Assembly: GCA_023379935.1 (NCBI GenBank)
Contig: JAMCPD010000012.1
Location: forward strand, 1-64,000
Direction of reading: 5' to 3'
Length of the DNA stretch: 64,000 nucleotides
From: Actinomycetota bacterium
GTDB lineage: Bacteria; Actinomycetota; Acidimicrobiia; Acidimicrobiales; JAMCPD01
A program made the position numbers and the translations under genes. Positions 26,621 through 35,741 of this stretch are shown one piece after another (positions within the stretch are counted from its first letter, which is position 1; each line of letters starts with the position of its first letter). Below the pieces are notes generated by a model. It had not been told where the DNA came from and did not search any database. It saw only the letters and a program-made list of their open reading frames with translations.

Positions 26621-26636
26621 TATTACTAAAAACATC

Positions 26637-27572
26637 TTATTGTACCTCCATTTTACGGGCAGTAGTTAATTTAGCACGTAATTGCAAGACTGCTTTAGTG
26701 TGTATCTGACATACACGACTTTCAGTAACACCCAAAACTTTACCTATCTCTTCTAAAGTCATTCCTTCATAGTAGTAAAGGGTCAGCACGGTCTTTTCAC
26801 GTGATCCCATTTGTTTGATTATATTTACCAAAGTTTCTCTTACTTCCTTGACCTCCAACATGGGCAAAGGCCCGTCATCAGTATCAGCCATGGTGTCACC
26901 CAATGTTGCGGCCTCTTCTCTGTGACTCAAGGTTTGATCCAAAGGAACTATACCAATCAAAGATATATCACGCAGCATATCTGTAAGCTCAACTTCGTCA
27001 ATGCCCAACTCTGCACAAACCTCAGAATCAGTTGGCATACGCATTAGAGTACCTTCAAGTTTAGCATATACAGCTTCCAAAATCTTTGACTTGGTCCTAA
27101 CAGACCTAGGCACCCAGTCAAGTGCCCTCAGTTCATCTATGATTGCTCCTTTTATCCTTATCATGCTGTAAGTTTCAAACTTTACATTACGACTTAAATC
27201 AAACTTATTGATGGCATCTATTAACCCCATAATTCCATAGGAGACTAGATCTGACTGCTCAATGTTACGGGGAAGTCCGGATGCCAATCTGGCCGCTACA
27301 TATTTAACCAACGGTGAGTAGTATATTATTAGACGATCTCGAGCATGTATATCTCCCTCTTCTTTATAAAGCTTCCACAGTCGTTCAAGCTCTCTTGAAT
27401 CATTACCGGTACTTGTAAGGCTATTAGTAGGACCGCCGGTTTCCCGGGTGCCGCCAACCACCACTGTGTCGCCAGTCTCGATATCGCCAGTCTCGGTGCG
27501 TCCGCTACTGTCGGCACCTATGGCACTTGTATTATTGGAACTGTCGGATGATTTTCTTTTGTTATGTGACAT
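26637..27572 (-). CDS. whiG: RNA polymerase sigma factor of the FliA/WhiG family
   Basis: Sigma-70 family group 3 factor. Region 2 is seen in RLIIYYSPLVKYVAARLASG and the -10-binding segment YGIMGLIDAINKFD with FETYSMIRIKGAIIDELRALDW. Region 3 follows (RTKSKILEAVYAKLEG). Region 4 ends with YYEGMTLEEIGKVLGVTESRVCQIHTKA, the -35-binding helix-turn-helix. The N-terminal 65 residues are a low-complexity Ser/Thr/Gly tail with a TETGD/IETGD duplication. In Streptomyces whiG also lies close upstream of rpsB-tsf. No flagellar or sporulation genes are visible here. 311 residues. Confidence 0.93.
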   Translation of the reverse strand: MSHNKRKSSDSSNNTSAIGADSSGRTETGDIETGDTVVVGGTRETGGPTNSLTSTGNDSRELERLWKLYKEEGDIHARDRLIIYYSPLVKYVAARLASGLPRNIEQSDLVSYGIMGLIDAINKFDLSRNVKFETYSMIRIKGAIIDELRALDWVPRSVRTKSKILEAVYAKLEGTLMRMPTDSEVCAELGIDEVELTDMLRDISLIGIVPLDQTLSHREEAATLGDTMADTDDGPLPMLEVKEVRETLVNIIKQMGSREKTVLTLYYYEGMTLEEIGKVLGVTESRVCQIHTKAVLQLRAKLTTARKMEVQ

Positions 27573-27614
27573 TATGAAAAATAGTTAACTTACCTTAATA
27601 CTTTACAACAAATA

Positions 27615-28505
27615 TTAAGCTCGTGGATGACTAGAACTATACACCTTCTTGAGGTGTTCTTTACTTACATGAGTATATATCTGTGTAGTACGCAAACTGA
27701 GATGTCCCAGTAACTCTTGGACTACCCTTAAATCTGCCCCTCCATCAAGCAAATGAGTGGCAAAACTGTGTCGCAGGGCATGTGGATGTGTGGGAAGCAA
27801 GGCTCTGCGATCCAAGATCCTGCGAACATCCCGCGGAGAAAGTTGTTTAGCGCGCCTATTGAAAAATAAGCTACGTACAGGCGAATCAGGAGACATCAAG
27901 AACGACCTCCCATCTGCCAGCCATAACTTTATCGCCTTCATGCACTCGGAATTCATAGGCACTATTCTCTGTTTTTGCCCCTTCCCCCACACAACAACCA
28001 TACCAGATTCTAAATCCGGGTCATCAACTTTCAAACCACATAGTTCGGCAACCCTAAGTCCACTACCATAAAGCAACTCTATTACCGCATCATCACGTAA
28101 CTTTACCGCCTTGTCAATCGGATCTATATCACAAAAAGTTGCGTCACCGGTTCGAAGAAGATGACGTAACTCATTTTGGTTCAATACATGAGGCAACTTC
28201 GACTCTCCTTTAGGCGCGTAAAGAGTCTTTGACGGATCCTTAGGTATCACAGAGGTAATAAACAGATAATTAAAGTAACACTTCAAAGACGCAACCTTTC
28301 GTGATATGCTACTTCGCGCATAGCGGCGTGTATCTAAATATCCAAGATACCTACGTAACATCTTGCGATCTACCAGTAATGCGTCATCAACTCCACCGCG
28401 CACGGCCCAAGATATAAAACCGTTCACGTCAGTTATGTATGCCTTGGTACTGGCGGGTGACAAATAGTTCAAATATTCGCTAAACTCTTTTTGACGCCAA
28501 CTCAC
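27615..28505 (-). CDS. xerC: Tyrosine recombinase XerC
   Basis: Site-specific recombinase for chromosome dimer resolution. The SAM-like N-terminal domain precedes the catalytic domain with all residues in place: Arg151 (GSGLRVAEL), Lys175 (GKGQ), His242 and Arg245 (HALRHSF), His268 (LLGH) and nucleophile Tyr277 (IYTHV). The start is GTG at 28505; no ATG is available upstream. 296 residues. It is housekeeping rather than phage-like in context, preceding whiG-rpsB, and is divergent from the response-regulator gene. I saw no dif site in the window. Confidence 0.92.
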   Translation of the reverse strand: MSWRQKEFSEYLNYLSPASTKAYITDVNGFISWAVRGGVDDALLVDRKMLRRYLGYLDTRRYARSSISRKVASLKCYFNYLFITSVIPKDPSKTLYAPKGESKLPHVLNQNELRHLLRTGDATFCDIDPIDKAVKLRDDAVIELLYGSGLRVAELCGLKVDDPDLESGMVVVWGKGQKQRIVPMNSECMKAIKLWLADGRSFLMSPDSPVRSLFFNRRAKQLSPRDVRRILDRRALLPTHPHALRHSFATHLLDGGADLRVVQELLGHLSLRTTQIYTHVSKEHLKKVYSSSHPRA

Positions 28506-28562
28506 GTAACCAGTTTATCGTACACAAGGTTGGCTAGCTTGCATAACGGAGACAACAGTAAA

Positions 28563-29246
28563 ATGAACAACAAAATTCTTGTTATTGAAGATGATGAAAA
28601 CATAAGAACCTCAATGAAACTTGCATTAGAGGATGAGGGTTATACAGTAGCAGAAGCTGGCAGCGGGGAAGAAGGCTTGGAAAATTTCCATAACAGTTCG
28701 TCAGACTTAGTCCTTGTGGATTTAATGCTTCCTGCTATGGATGGGTTTGAATGCTGTAGGCAAATCAGGCACTTCAGCAATGTTCCCGTGATAGTCGTAA
28801 CCGCCAAGTCCAATACTCACGATATTGTAGCGGGGCTGGAAGCCGGTGCGGATGATTATGTTACAAAACCGTTTGAAGTAAAGGAGTTGGCTGCCAGAAT
28901 AAGAGCACATCTTAGGCGTATGCAACCAACAGTGGTCTCTGCAATATCGCAGTTATCATTTGGAAACTTGGAAATACTGCCCGAACAAGGGACAGTACGT
29001 ATTGGCAACAAGGAAGTTCACCTTACAAGAACCGAATTCAACTTGCTGTTAGAACTTGGATCAAACCCGAATAAGGTACTGTCCAGGGAAGAGTTGCTCG
29101 ACAAAGTATGGGACTATGATTACTTCGGAGACAGCAGACTGGTTGATGTGCATATAAGGAGACTCAGGACAAAAGTGGAGTCCGACCCCGCAAATCCCAG
29201 CCACATTATCACTATCAGAGGACTGGGTTATAAGTTCATCCCATAA
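28563..29246 (+). CDS. mtrA: OmpR-family response regulator, MtrA-like
   Basis: DNA-binding response regulator of 227 residues. The receiver domain has acidic residues Asp10 and Asp11, phosphoacceptor Asp53 in LVDLMLP, switch Thr80 and Lys102 (TKPFE). The winged-helix output domain carries TRTEFNLLLEL and VDVHIRRLRTKVE...IRGLGYKF. I start it at ATG 28563 rather than 28491, because the earlier frame adds 24 non-homologous residues overlapping xerC. GGAG lies about 11 bases upstream. It forms an operon with the kinase 38 bases downstream. The MtrA name is by similarity and arrangement. Confidence 0.9.
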   Translation: MNNKILVIEDDENIRTSMKLALEDEGYTVAEAGSGEEGLENFHNSSSDLVLVDLMLPAMDGFECCRQIRHFSNVPVIVVTAKSNTHDIVAGLEAGADDYVTKPFEVKELAARIRAHLRRMQPTVVSAISQLSFGNLEILPEQGTVRIGNKEVHLTRTEFNLLLELGSNPNKVLSREELLDKVWDYDYFGDSRLVDVHIRRLRTKVESDPANPSHIITIRGLGYKFIP

Positions 29247-29284
29247 AACTCATATTACCAAGTTCATGCGGTAAAATAGATACA

Positions 29285-30673
29285 GTGAAGTTCCCATCCA
29301 AGACGAGAAATCAGCGCAAGGATAAAAAACACTCCTTGGGGCTTCGCGCAAGAGTAACGGCAACCTTTGGCATAGGCGCACTTGTTCTTTCAACAGCCTT
29401 GGCCGGTATAACTTACACGACTGCAAGGCATTACTTATTGAAAGAATGGACATCTTCGGGGCTAACTCAAGCATTTGACAATGCAGCGTTGGTGAGAAAC
29501 GCTCTTAGATCAACAAGTTTGAATATTCCCCAATTTCTGGTTAGCTTGGATACTTCACCGGGGTATCGCTCCCTGCTTTACTATAATCACAACTGGTTTT
29601 CAACATCCCTCGCTCCGGGCCGGGCTATCTTGCCAAGCGCCCTTCAACGGCTTGTACTCAACGGGAAAGCAGCTACACAAAATTATTCACTAAATCATAC
29701 ACCACAGTTTGCGGTGGGGGTACCTATACCGGCGGTCAAAGCGGTTTATTTTGAAGTATTCGATATGGCGGAACTGGCCAGAACACTACAAATACTTACA
29801 TATTCGCTACTGGCTGCAGCTGCAATTACCACATTAGCGGGGATAATAGTCGGCAGATGGGCAAGCGGGCGTGCACTTCGTCCACTTGTAGGAGTTTCCA
29901 AAGCTGCGGCTTCAATAGCAAGCGGTAACCTCTCAACCAGGCTGTCCGAGTCTGATGAAGCAGAGCTGTCCTTGCTAACCAAGTCCTTCAATCAAATGGC
30001 TGATCACTTACAAGAGCGCATAGAAGTCCAGGCACGATTCAGTTCCGATGTAAGTCACGAACTACGTTCTCCCCTTACTACCTTATCCACAACTTTAGGT
30101 GTAGTGGAAACTCACCGTGATATAATGCCGGAACGTTCTCGACAAGCATTGGATATGCTTAGTATGGAACTCAGACGATTTTCAAAAATGGTTACCGACT
30201 TGTTGGAAATTTCACGTTTTGACACAGGATCAGCAGATGTTGTCTTAGAAGAGGTAAGAATAGATGAACTGGTTAAACAGGCATGTGCAGGAAACAATCT
30301 GCAGGTAAAAACAGCTCTTCAAAATCAAGATTTATGGATTAAAGTCGATAAAAGGAGGATGGAGCGCGTTATAGTGAACCTTGTGGATAATGCTAATATC
30401 TATGGGAAAGGTGTGAGAGATATAACTATAGAAAAAACCAACAATCACATACAAATAGTTGTAGATGATAATGGTCCCGGCATACCTGTTGAGCAAAGAC
30501 AAAGAGTGTTTGAGCGTTTCTACAGGGGAGTTGCCAAACCGGCCGGGAAAAGTGACGGAGTAGGGCTGGGACTTGCATTAGTAGCTGAACATATACGATT
30601 ACATAATGGACAGATATATATAAAAGACGTTCCGGGGGGAGGGGCGCGATTTGTTATAGAGTTACCTAAGTGA
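29285..30673 (+). CDS. mtrB: Sensor histidine kinase, MtrB-like
   Basis: Membrane sensor kinase, 462 residues. Membrane segments are at about 26-44 and 168-190, flanking a roughly 120-residue extracytoplasmic sensor domain. A HAMP linker follows, then the HisKA motif SSDVSHELRSPLTTL with His258. The ATPase domain has the N box (VNLVDNANIYG), DNGPGIP, FERFYRG and GVGLGLALV. The start is GTG at 29285. It presumably phosphorylates the regulator encoded upstream. In mycobacteria MtrAB controls cell division and envelope genes; the role here is inferred. Confidence 0.9.
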   Translation: MKFPSKTRNQRKDKKHSLGLRARVTATFGIGALVLSTALAGITYTTARHYLLKEWTSSGLTQAFDNAALVRNALRSTSLNIPQFLVSLDTSPGYRSLLYYNHNWFSTSLAPGRAILPSALQRLVLNGKAATQNYSLNHTPQFAVGVPIPAVKAVYFEVFDMAELARTLQILTYSLLAAAAITTLAGIIVGRWASGRALRPLVGVSKAAASIASGNLSTRLSESDEAELSLLTKSFNQMADHLQERIEVQARFSSDVSHELRSPLTTLSTTLGVVETHRDIMPERSRQALDMLSMELRRFSKMVTDLLEISRFDTGSADVVLEEVRIDELVKQACAGNNLQVKTALQNQDLWIKVDKRRMERVIVNLVDNANIYGKGVRDITIEKTNNHIQIVVDDNGPGIPVEQRQRVFERFYRGVAKPAGKSDGVGLGLALVAEHIRLHNGQIYIKDVPGGGARFVIELPK

Positions 30674-31095
30674 AGATGGAGTTCACAACACAGCCTGCAA
30701 CCAGCTATCTTAAAGCTTTAGAAGCGGCACAGGCGGCAAACGACAAAAAGGGGCAGGATATCATAATGCTGGACATGAAGGACTTACTCTCTTTGATAGA
30801 TATCTTTGTAATTACCAGTGGATCAAATACCAGACAGGTGCGCAGTATCGTCGAGGAAATAAAGGAACGCATTTTCAAGAAAGTCAACATGAAGCCGTTA
30901 AGCATTGAAGGGTTACATGATGCCGGATGGGTACTGATGGACTACGGAGATGTGGTAGTACACGTATTTTTGGAACAAGTACGCAACTACTACGAACTGG
31001 AGCGACTATGGGCGAATGCACCCAGGTTGACACCCAAGTTGGATACCGACAGCTCTGGAAGAAACCCGACGCCTATTTCATCAGGACTTACTTGA
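30670..31095 (+). CDS. rsfS: Ribosome silencing factor RsfS
   Basis: Binds L14 and blocks subunit joining in stationary phase (RsfS/YbeB/Iojap). Core motifs are DLLSLIDIFVITSGSNTRQV (20 residues of the family start), EGLHDAGWVLMDYGDVVVHVF and YYELERLWANAP. The last 20 residues are a polar tail. The start is GTG at 30670 overlapping the kinase stop as GTGA; ATG at 30676 is an alternative. It is usually beside nadD, which here lies about 5 kb away on the opposite strand. Confidence 0.93.
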   Translation: MKMEFTTQPATSYLKALEAAQAANDKKGQDIIMLDMKDLLSLIDIFVITSGSNTRQVRSIVEEIKERIFKKVNMKPLSIEGLHDAGWVLMDYGDVVVHVFLEQVRNYYELERLWANAPRLTPKLDTDSSGRNPTPISSGLT

Positions 31096-31207
31096 CGGCA
31101 AATCAAACACACCAAGTGATATACAAGAACTTAGATGTGAATAACACTAACGGCAGCTATCCAAGTCAGTTCTCGCGATGGCCATTGACACATGGGAAGC
31201 TAAAGTT

Positions 31208-33304
31208 TCACCCATACCACCCAACCACATCCACAATCACATCTGTTGAACCTGAGTAGTTGTAGATAGATATATATCCCGAAGAAGATATCGGTACTGT
31301 TACAAAGTTTGCTACAGCTTTGCTAGATTGGGTGAAGTTCAAGTTTGATGAAGCAGGTTTCATACCTCCGGCGGGATAAACGGTTAGATAAGAAGGTGAG
31401 GTAGCGTCTGCTTCCGTGACGTTTAGCACAACAGCTTTTGCGCTTTTTCGAACAACACCTGTCAAAGAACCGGCAGTCCCTTGATATCCAGATACCTGTA
31501 CTGACAGAGTTTGACCTGCAGAAATAGTTTTTCCGGTGCACTGATCTGTTATCTTTGACAGAGTTTGTGACCTTGTGTCACATATCCTATATGGGGTTAG
31601 GGGAACAAAGCTGCCTTGGCCTTTTTGAGATACAGGTCCAAAGTATCCCTCTACGTCTATTGCTATATCCGTATTACCGTTATAGTTGTAGACGGTTATA
31701 CAGCCACTACAGCCGGAGGTATTACCTAAAGATACCTGTACAAGGTTTGGTATTGCTCCTGTTGTTTGATTGAAGTTCAGACTGGAAGAAGCAGGTTTTG
31801 TGGCTCCGGCGGGATAAACGGTTAGATATCCAGAAGATGTAGACGAAGCTTCTGTCACATTCAGTACTACAGCCATAGCTCCATTTGGAACTATTGAAGC
31901 GCCAGAAGCAGCATTTCCCTGATATCCCACAACCTGTATGGTCAAGTATCCTCCTGGAAGAATAGTCTTGCCGGTGCACTGGTTTTGAAAAGTACCTTTT
32001 ACGCTAAGTGACCTGGTGTCACATATTCTATAGGGCACAAGGGAGTTATACCCACTATAAGTTGTATAGGTATAGCTTAGGGCATTTGAGGTTCCATCAG
32101 AAGTCGTAACTGTGACAGAAACTGTTCCTGTTCCAGAAGGTGATACGGCGCTACATGAGGAAGTGGTAGAACAAGACACTGATGTTGCCGCAGTTGATCC
32201 AAATGAAACGGTTGTTCCACTGGTTGTGGTTGAAAAGTTAGTCCCGGTTAGGGTCACAGTCGTAGCGCCCGAAGCAGGTCCTGAAGTTGGCGAGATAGAG
32301 GTTAGGGTCGGAGCGGGTATATAGGTATAGCTGACTCCATTTGAGGTTCCCCCTAAAGTCGTAACTGTGACAGAAACCGTTCCGCCTACAAAACCAAAAG
32401 GTGATACGGCGGTGCACGAAGTTGTAGAAGGACAAGTTACAGATATTGCGGGGTTTCCAGTTCCAAAGTCAACAGTTGTGCCACCCGAGACAGTTGAAAA
32501 ACCAGTACCGGTTAGTGTTACGGTTGTACCGCCTGAGGCAGTCCCTGAGGTCGGCGAAATGAAGGTAAGGGTTGGAACCGGTATATAGATATAAGTAACT
32601 GCACCCGAGATACCGCCACCGGTAGTTACCGTAACGTTTACACCTCCACCACCAGATGGACCAACAGGAGATAGCGCGCTACAAGAGGTTGTAGATGTAC
32701 AAGTGACTGATGTCGCAGCAGTTTTACCAAAGTCAGCGGCTGTCATTACCGCGTTGCCATTGTAGTCTACCGCAGCACAAAAGCCAGATGATGGACACGA
32801 TATGGAGGAAGTGGTGCTACTGGTGTCAATACGTGTACTTGTCCAGCTCGTACCGTTGTAGGTGATGGCGTTGCCCTCCCAGTCTACCGCTACACAAAAG
32901 CTTGCAGATACACACGAGACGGAAGTGGGCTCGATGATGCCATCAATGTCGGTGGGAAGAGACCAGCTCGTGCCGTTGTAGATTAGGGCGTTGCCGTAGT
33001 AGTCTACCGCTACACAAAAGCTTGCAGATACACAGGAGACGGAATTGAGGGGATTGGTGCTATCAATGTTGGTAGCAGGCAGCCAACCGGTGCCAAATAA
33101 AACGGTTGTTGCGCCTGAGGCAGTTGAAAAACCTGTTCCGGTAAGGGTCACAGTTGTACCGCCTGCTTGCGGTCCTGAAGTTGGCGAAATTGAGGTAAGG
33201 GTTGGAACAGGGGGTGCTGGATAGGCTTTTGAACCGGTAACAGCCAGCACTCCTGTCAATAAAGTTGCTAAAATCAGAACCGTAAAAAAAATTCTCTTTT
33301 TCAT
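31208..33304 (-). CDS. Large secreted protein with TIG domains and C-terminal repeats
   Basis: Predicted surface or extracellular protein of 698 residues. I start it at ATG 33304, which gives a clear signal peptide (MKKRIFFTVLILATLLTGVL); a GTG at 33337 would add 11 residues. In order: a TIG/IPT immunoglobulin-like segment (PTLTSISPTSG) interrupted by three repeats of the type SVSCVSASFCVAVD..GNA..YNGTSW; two further TIG domains; then two repeats of about 125 residues beginning PYRICDTRS and ending in a VDV.G(Y/W)(F/Y)G motif. Paired cysteines suggest disulfides. No sortase motif or membrane anchor is seen. Adhesion or cell-surface structure is a guess. Similar repeat proteins are common in actinobacteria. 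Confidence 0.85.
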   Translation of the reverse strand: MKKRIFFTVLILATLLTGVLAVTGSKAYPAPPVPTLTSISPTSGPQAGGTTVTLTGTGFSTASGATTVLFGTGWLPATNIDSTNPLNSVSCVSASFCVAVDYYGNALIYNGTSWSLPTDIDGIIEPTSVSCVSASFCVAVDWEGNAITYNGTSWTSTRIDTSSTTSSISCPSSGFCAAVDYNGNAVMTAADFGKTAATSVTCTSTTSCSALSPVGPSGGGGVNVTVTTGGGISGAVTYIYIPVPTLTFISPTSGTASGGTTVTLTGTGFSTVSGGTTVDFGTGNPAISVTCPSTTSCTAVSPFGFVGGTVSVTVTTLGGTSNGVSYTYIPAPTLTSISPTSGPASGATTVTLTGTNFSTTTSGTTVSFGSTAATSVSCSTTSSCSAVSPSGTGTVSVTVTTSDGTSNALSYTYTTYSGYNSLVPYRICDTRSLSVKGTFQNQCTGKTILPGGYLTIQVVGYQGNAASGASIVPNGAMAVVLNVTEASSTSSGYLTVYPAGATKPASSSLNFNQTTGAIPNLVQVSLGNTSGCSGCITVYNYNGNTDIAIDVEGYFGPVSQKGQGSFVPLTPYRICDTRSQTLSKITDQCTGKTISAGQTLSVQVSGYQGTAGSLTGVVRKSAKAVVLNVTEADATSPSYLTVYPAGGMKPASSNLNFTQSSKAVANFVTVPISSSGYISIYNYSGSTDVIVDVVGWYG

Positions 33305-33600
33305 CTGGGAGGACTTGATCTCTATCCAGTTACCCACAGAGTTGTCGGATGAGCCTAAATTAAAATCTCCTTGTCTTACAAAACACTCCCATTATACTGT
33401 TTCTAAGAGGTAGTTTAGTTTAGTATCCCGCCAGCTGTAAAAAGTAAGTTGTCGGGTTTTTTTGATTATTCACAACTGTTCAACTCCCGACGGATCGTTA
33501 GATTTGTGGAAAAAACATACCCTAACTGGACTTTCAGGAGTGGGCTTTCACGCGGATCACGCGATTAGCTACCACTATTCGTTCATCCCTTCTATTCTTG
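33305..33600. other. Intergenic region upstream of the TIG-domain protein
   Basis: Contains the presumed promoter of the TIG-protein gene on the minus strand. A widely spaced inverted repeat GTCGGG/CCCGAC lies at about 33453-33492, with a run of seven T after the first arm on the plus strand. I see no gene. Confidence 0.4.
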
Positions 33601-33609
33601 ATGGGATAA

Positions 33610-33870
33610 ACCCTTGAGGAAACGTATCGCGGAGCTTGAAGCACTAAACGCGGTGTTGGTCGTATAAGATCACCGAGCTTTGGGCTGAGATTGAGCGGTT
33701 CGAAACACGCTTTAGCATAAACCCGCAGGAGTTCATTCATAAGCTCAACTGTCCTTTGATAGCTATCAGAAAGCCTATCCCAGCTCGCGAAGTCTCCGTT
33801 CAGGTAAAAACCAGACGAACAACCCGCTGCGCCAGGTTATCACCCGGCAAGGCGCTAGTGCACTTCTCGC
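33610..33870 (+). pseudogene. Decayed IS66-family transposase (TnpC) N-terminal fragment
   Basis: Read across frames, the plus strand gives RKRIAELEALNAVLV, then a shifted frame with ITELWAEIERFETRFSINPQ, then SRSLRSGKNQTNNPLRQV. This order matches the N-terminus of IS66 TnpC: a leucine-zipper with RIAELEA repeats, the NSxNSSxPPSS region, and a RSLRxxSGRxPGGQPGHxGxTLRQV segment, here badly degraded. At least two frameshifts and several stops exclude function. The catalytic part is missing. Confidence 0.5.
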
Positions 33871-33929
33871 GAAAGTAACAATGATGTGCTTTAATAAGGT
33901 AATGAAACTTACTCCATTAAAACTAAGGC

Positions 33930-35062
33930 GTGGCGAGCGGTCAAAACTGATGACCACACTTCGCTCTAAAACCGTAGAGGGAAGTCAATGGCCCAACGTG
34001 CGCACATTGTCTTATTGGAAGGAGATAGTTGTTGCAATTTTCGAGATATTGCCAACACAGTTGACCTGCACTACAACCAGATCGGCCTTTGGCGAAGAAG
34101 ATACAACCGGTTCGCTCTCGGTAGGGCTTGTAAGATGGTGAACAAAAGCTAACGCCCTTGATGTCTATGGGCATGTCTTGTTTTTCGTAAAGCTCGTAAC
34201 AAAGCTGCCCTGATCAATACAACGAGATGGTCGATGGAATCGCTCGCTTTAGCAATGGCCGCCCATAAAGCTGTCATCACAGCTTTGCGAGGTATAAAGG
34301 ATCTGGTAGGTCACCCCATCTGAAACCCTGGCAGGTTGAATCGTGGATAAACGGCCACGACCCTGACTTCTTAGAAAAAAGCCAGCGACATCTCCAGCCT
34401 CTATCTGAGCCCTTCTCCAAAACGTCCCAGTGGAAAGCCGGCTAGAGCTGGTTGCATCCGGGTAAAATCCCATATCAACCCAACAGATCAACTCAGACAA
34501 AGCCTGGTGCCCCAAAGAAAGCCGCCACTACGTGAATACAAGCGCAATCACACCAAAGTGGGTTTCGCTGAACTCTACGTGCATGGAGGATAAGTGATGA
34601 GTTGGCTTGAGAGATTCGACTCGAGTTGGATAGTTTCTTAGGATTTCCTCACCCTGACCTCGTCGGAGAGACTGTCAAAGGGTCTTGATCTTCATCTCAT
34701 TGCCGAGCAATCTCATCAGCACATAAAACCGATCAAGGTGAAAGAGTTCTTAGCGGAGAATCCTCACGTACACATCCATTCAAGCTGGCTGAACCGGGTT
34801 GAGCTGAACCGGGTTGAACTGTTCTTCTCCATTATTGAGCGCATACTTTTTCTCGTCGAGGAGTTTGCTTTTACAGAGGAACTGGTAGATCCCATCCCGC
34901 CAGGTCACATCATCCAGATCGCATCATCACATTTATCAAGGGCTACAACCGTCGTGATACATCATTCGCTTGAGAGATACGATTATCGAGCGTTAAGGGT
35001 AGCGCAATTCACAATTGCTTTGCACGCGGGAAGAGAACTAGGCGGACTTAGCAGAAATATCT
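33930..35062 (+). pseudogene. Decayed IS630-family transposase
   Basis: Fragments appear in the correct order on the plus strand but in different frames. The helix-turn-helix is at about 33988-34152 (RAHIVLLEGDSCCNFRDIAN, then IGLWRRRYNRF). WSMESLALAMA is near 34213, KPWQVESW..HDPDFLEKS near 34310-34375 and REYKRNHTKVGFAELY near 34530-34585. The C-terminal block FLAENPHVHIH..SSWLNRVELFFSIIERILF is at 34738-34870. The last frame is open from 34738 but contains a 15-bp tandem duplication. Multiple stops and frameshifts mean it is dead. Terminal inverted repeats were not resolved. Confidence 0.72.
34787..34819 (+). repeat. 15-bp tandem duplication inside the IS630 remnant
   Basis: CTGAACCGGGTTGAG is followed by CTGAACCGGGTTGAA, duplicating LNRVE within the conserved SSWLNxVE block of the transposase. 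It breaks the catalytic-region spacing and shows the element is no longer under selection. Confidence 0.8.
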
Positions 35063-35078
35063 GAACTGGCAGGAATAC

Positions 35079-35741
35079 TCAGGAAAAGTCGGCTCGTGTC
35101 AAAGGCCCTGGCGTTAACGTCCCATTGGCTTGAGGAACCTGAGTCGGCTGCCCGTCAAGTTCTATGGAAACACCGTTTATCCCTTTGATGGAGGTTGCGG
35201 TATAGACAAGCTGAGCAACTGCCAATACCTCTTCTTGCCCGCTCACGATTGAGAATGCTTGATTCAAATTTATCGTAACCACCCCTGTATTTCTACCTGC
35301 AACAGTTGAACTTGATGTGTCAGGGCGACTGCTAAGAACGGTAGAGGAAGCACCTGTGGAAACAGTTGTGGCAATGTCAGGCAAACTAACTACACTCACA
35401 CGAGTTTGGCTTGGAATAGCGGTACTGAATCCGGCTGCAACTTCAGCGCTGGTCGGGCCTGCAACCAATAAGTCCAGTACTTCTTGCAAAGAAAGTGGGT
35501 ATGGAACCGCCAGGGATAGAGAACTCAAATGATTTGCCTTAATCAAAAATATCTCTGCAGGTACAATTCCGTGAGAAGATTTAGTGGCGGATGTAGTGGT
35601 AGATACGGAAGTGGTGCTTGGAGACAACAACCCGAAAGGAACATTCTTAGAGGCAATAACCTGAGGAGTGTGTCCGACAGAAATACCACACGAAGGCAGA
35701 AAAAGAAATATCGCAACAGCCAATAAAGCTTTGAGGTTCAT
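35079..35741 (-). CDS. GerMN-domain lipoprotein
   Basis: Predicted lipoprotein of 220 residues. From ATG 35741 the signal peptide MNLKALLAVAIFLFLPSCG ends in a lipobox with Cys18. A Ser/Thr-rich linker (STTSVSTTTSATKSS) follows, then a GerMN-like domain: VPYPLSLQEVLDLLVAGPTS, IPSQTRVSVVSL, VVTINLNQAFS and QLVYTATSIKGINGVSIELDG. GerMN domains occur in spore germination GerM and in LpqB near MtrAB of actinobacteria, but this protein is short and lacks the LpqB propeller. Its ATG overlaps the stop of the 51-residue membrane protein as ATGA, so the two are coupled. A start at 35807 would spoil the signal peptide. Confidence 0.82.
   Translation of the reverse strand: MNLKALLAVAIFLFLPSCGISVGHTPQVIASKNVPFGLLSPSTTSVSTTTSATKSSHGIVPAEIFLIKANHLSSLSLAVPYPLSLQEVLDLLVAGPTSAEVAAGFSTAIPSQTRVSVVSLPDIATTVSTGASSTVLSSRPDTSSSTVAGRNTGVVTINLNQAFSIVSGQEEVLAVAQLVYTATSIKGINGVSIELDGQPTQVPQANGTLTPGPLTRADFS

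Noticed and set aside
27615-28505. XerC read as a phage or integron integrase
   Set aside because: Context is housekeeping (before whiG-rpsB), length and motifs are XerC-like, and no att sites or phage genes are near.
34738-35064. 108-residue frame considered as an intact transposase gene
   Set aside because: It is only the C-terminal block of IS630, with a 15-bp duplication and no start context; listed as part of the pseudogene.
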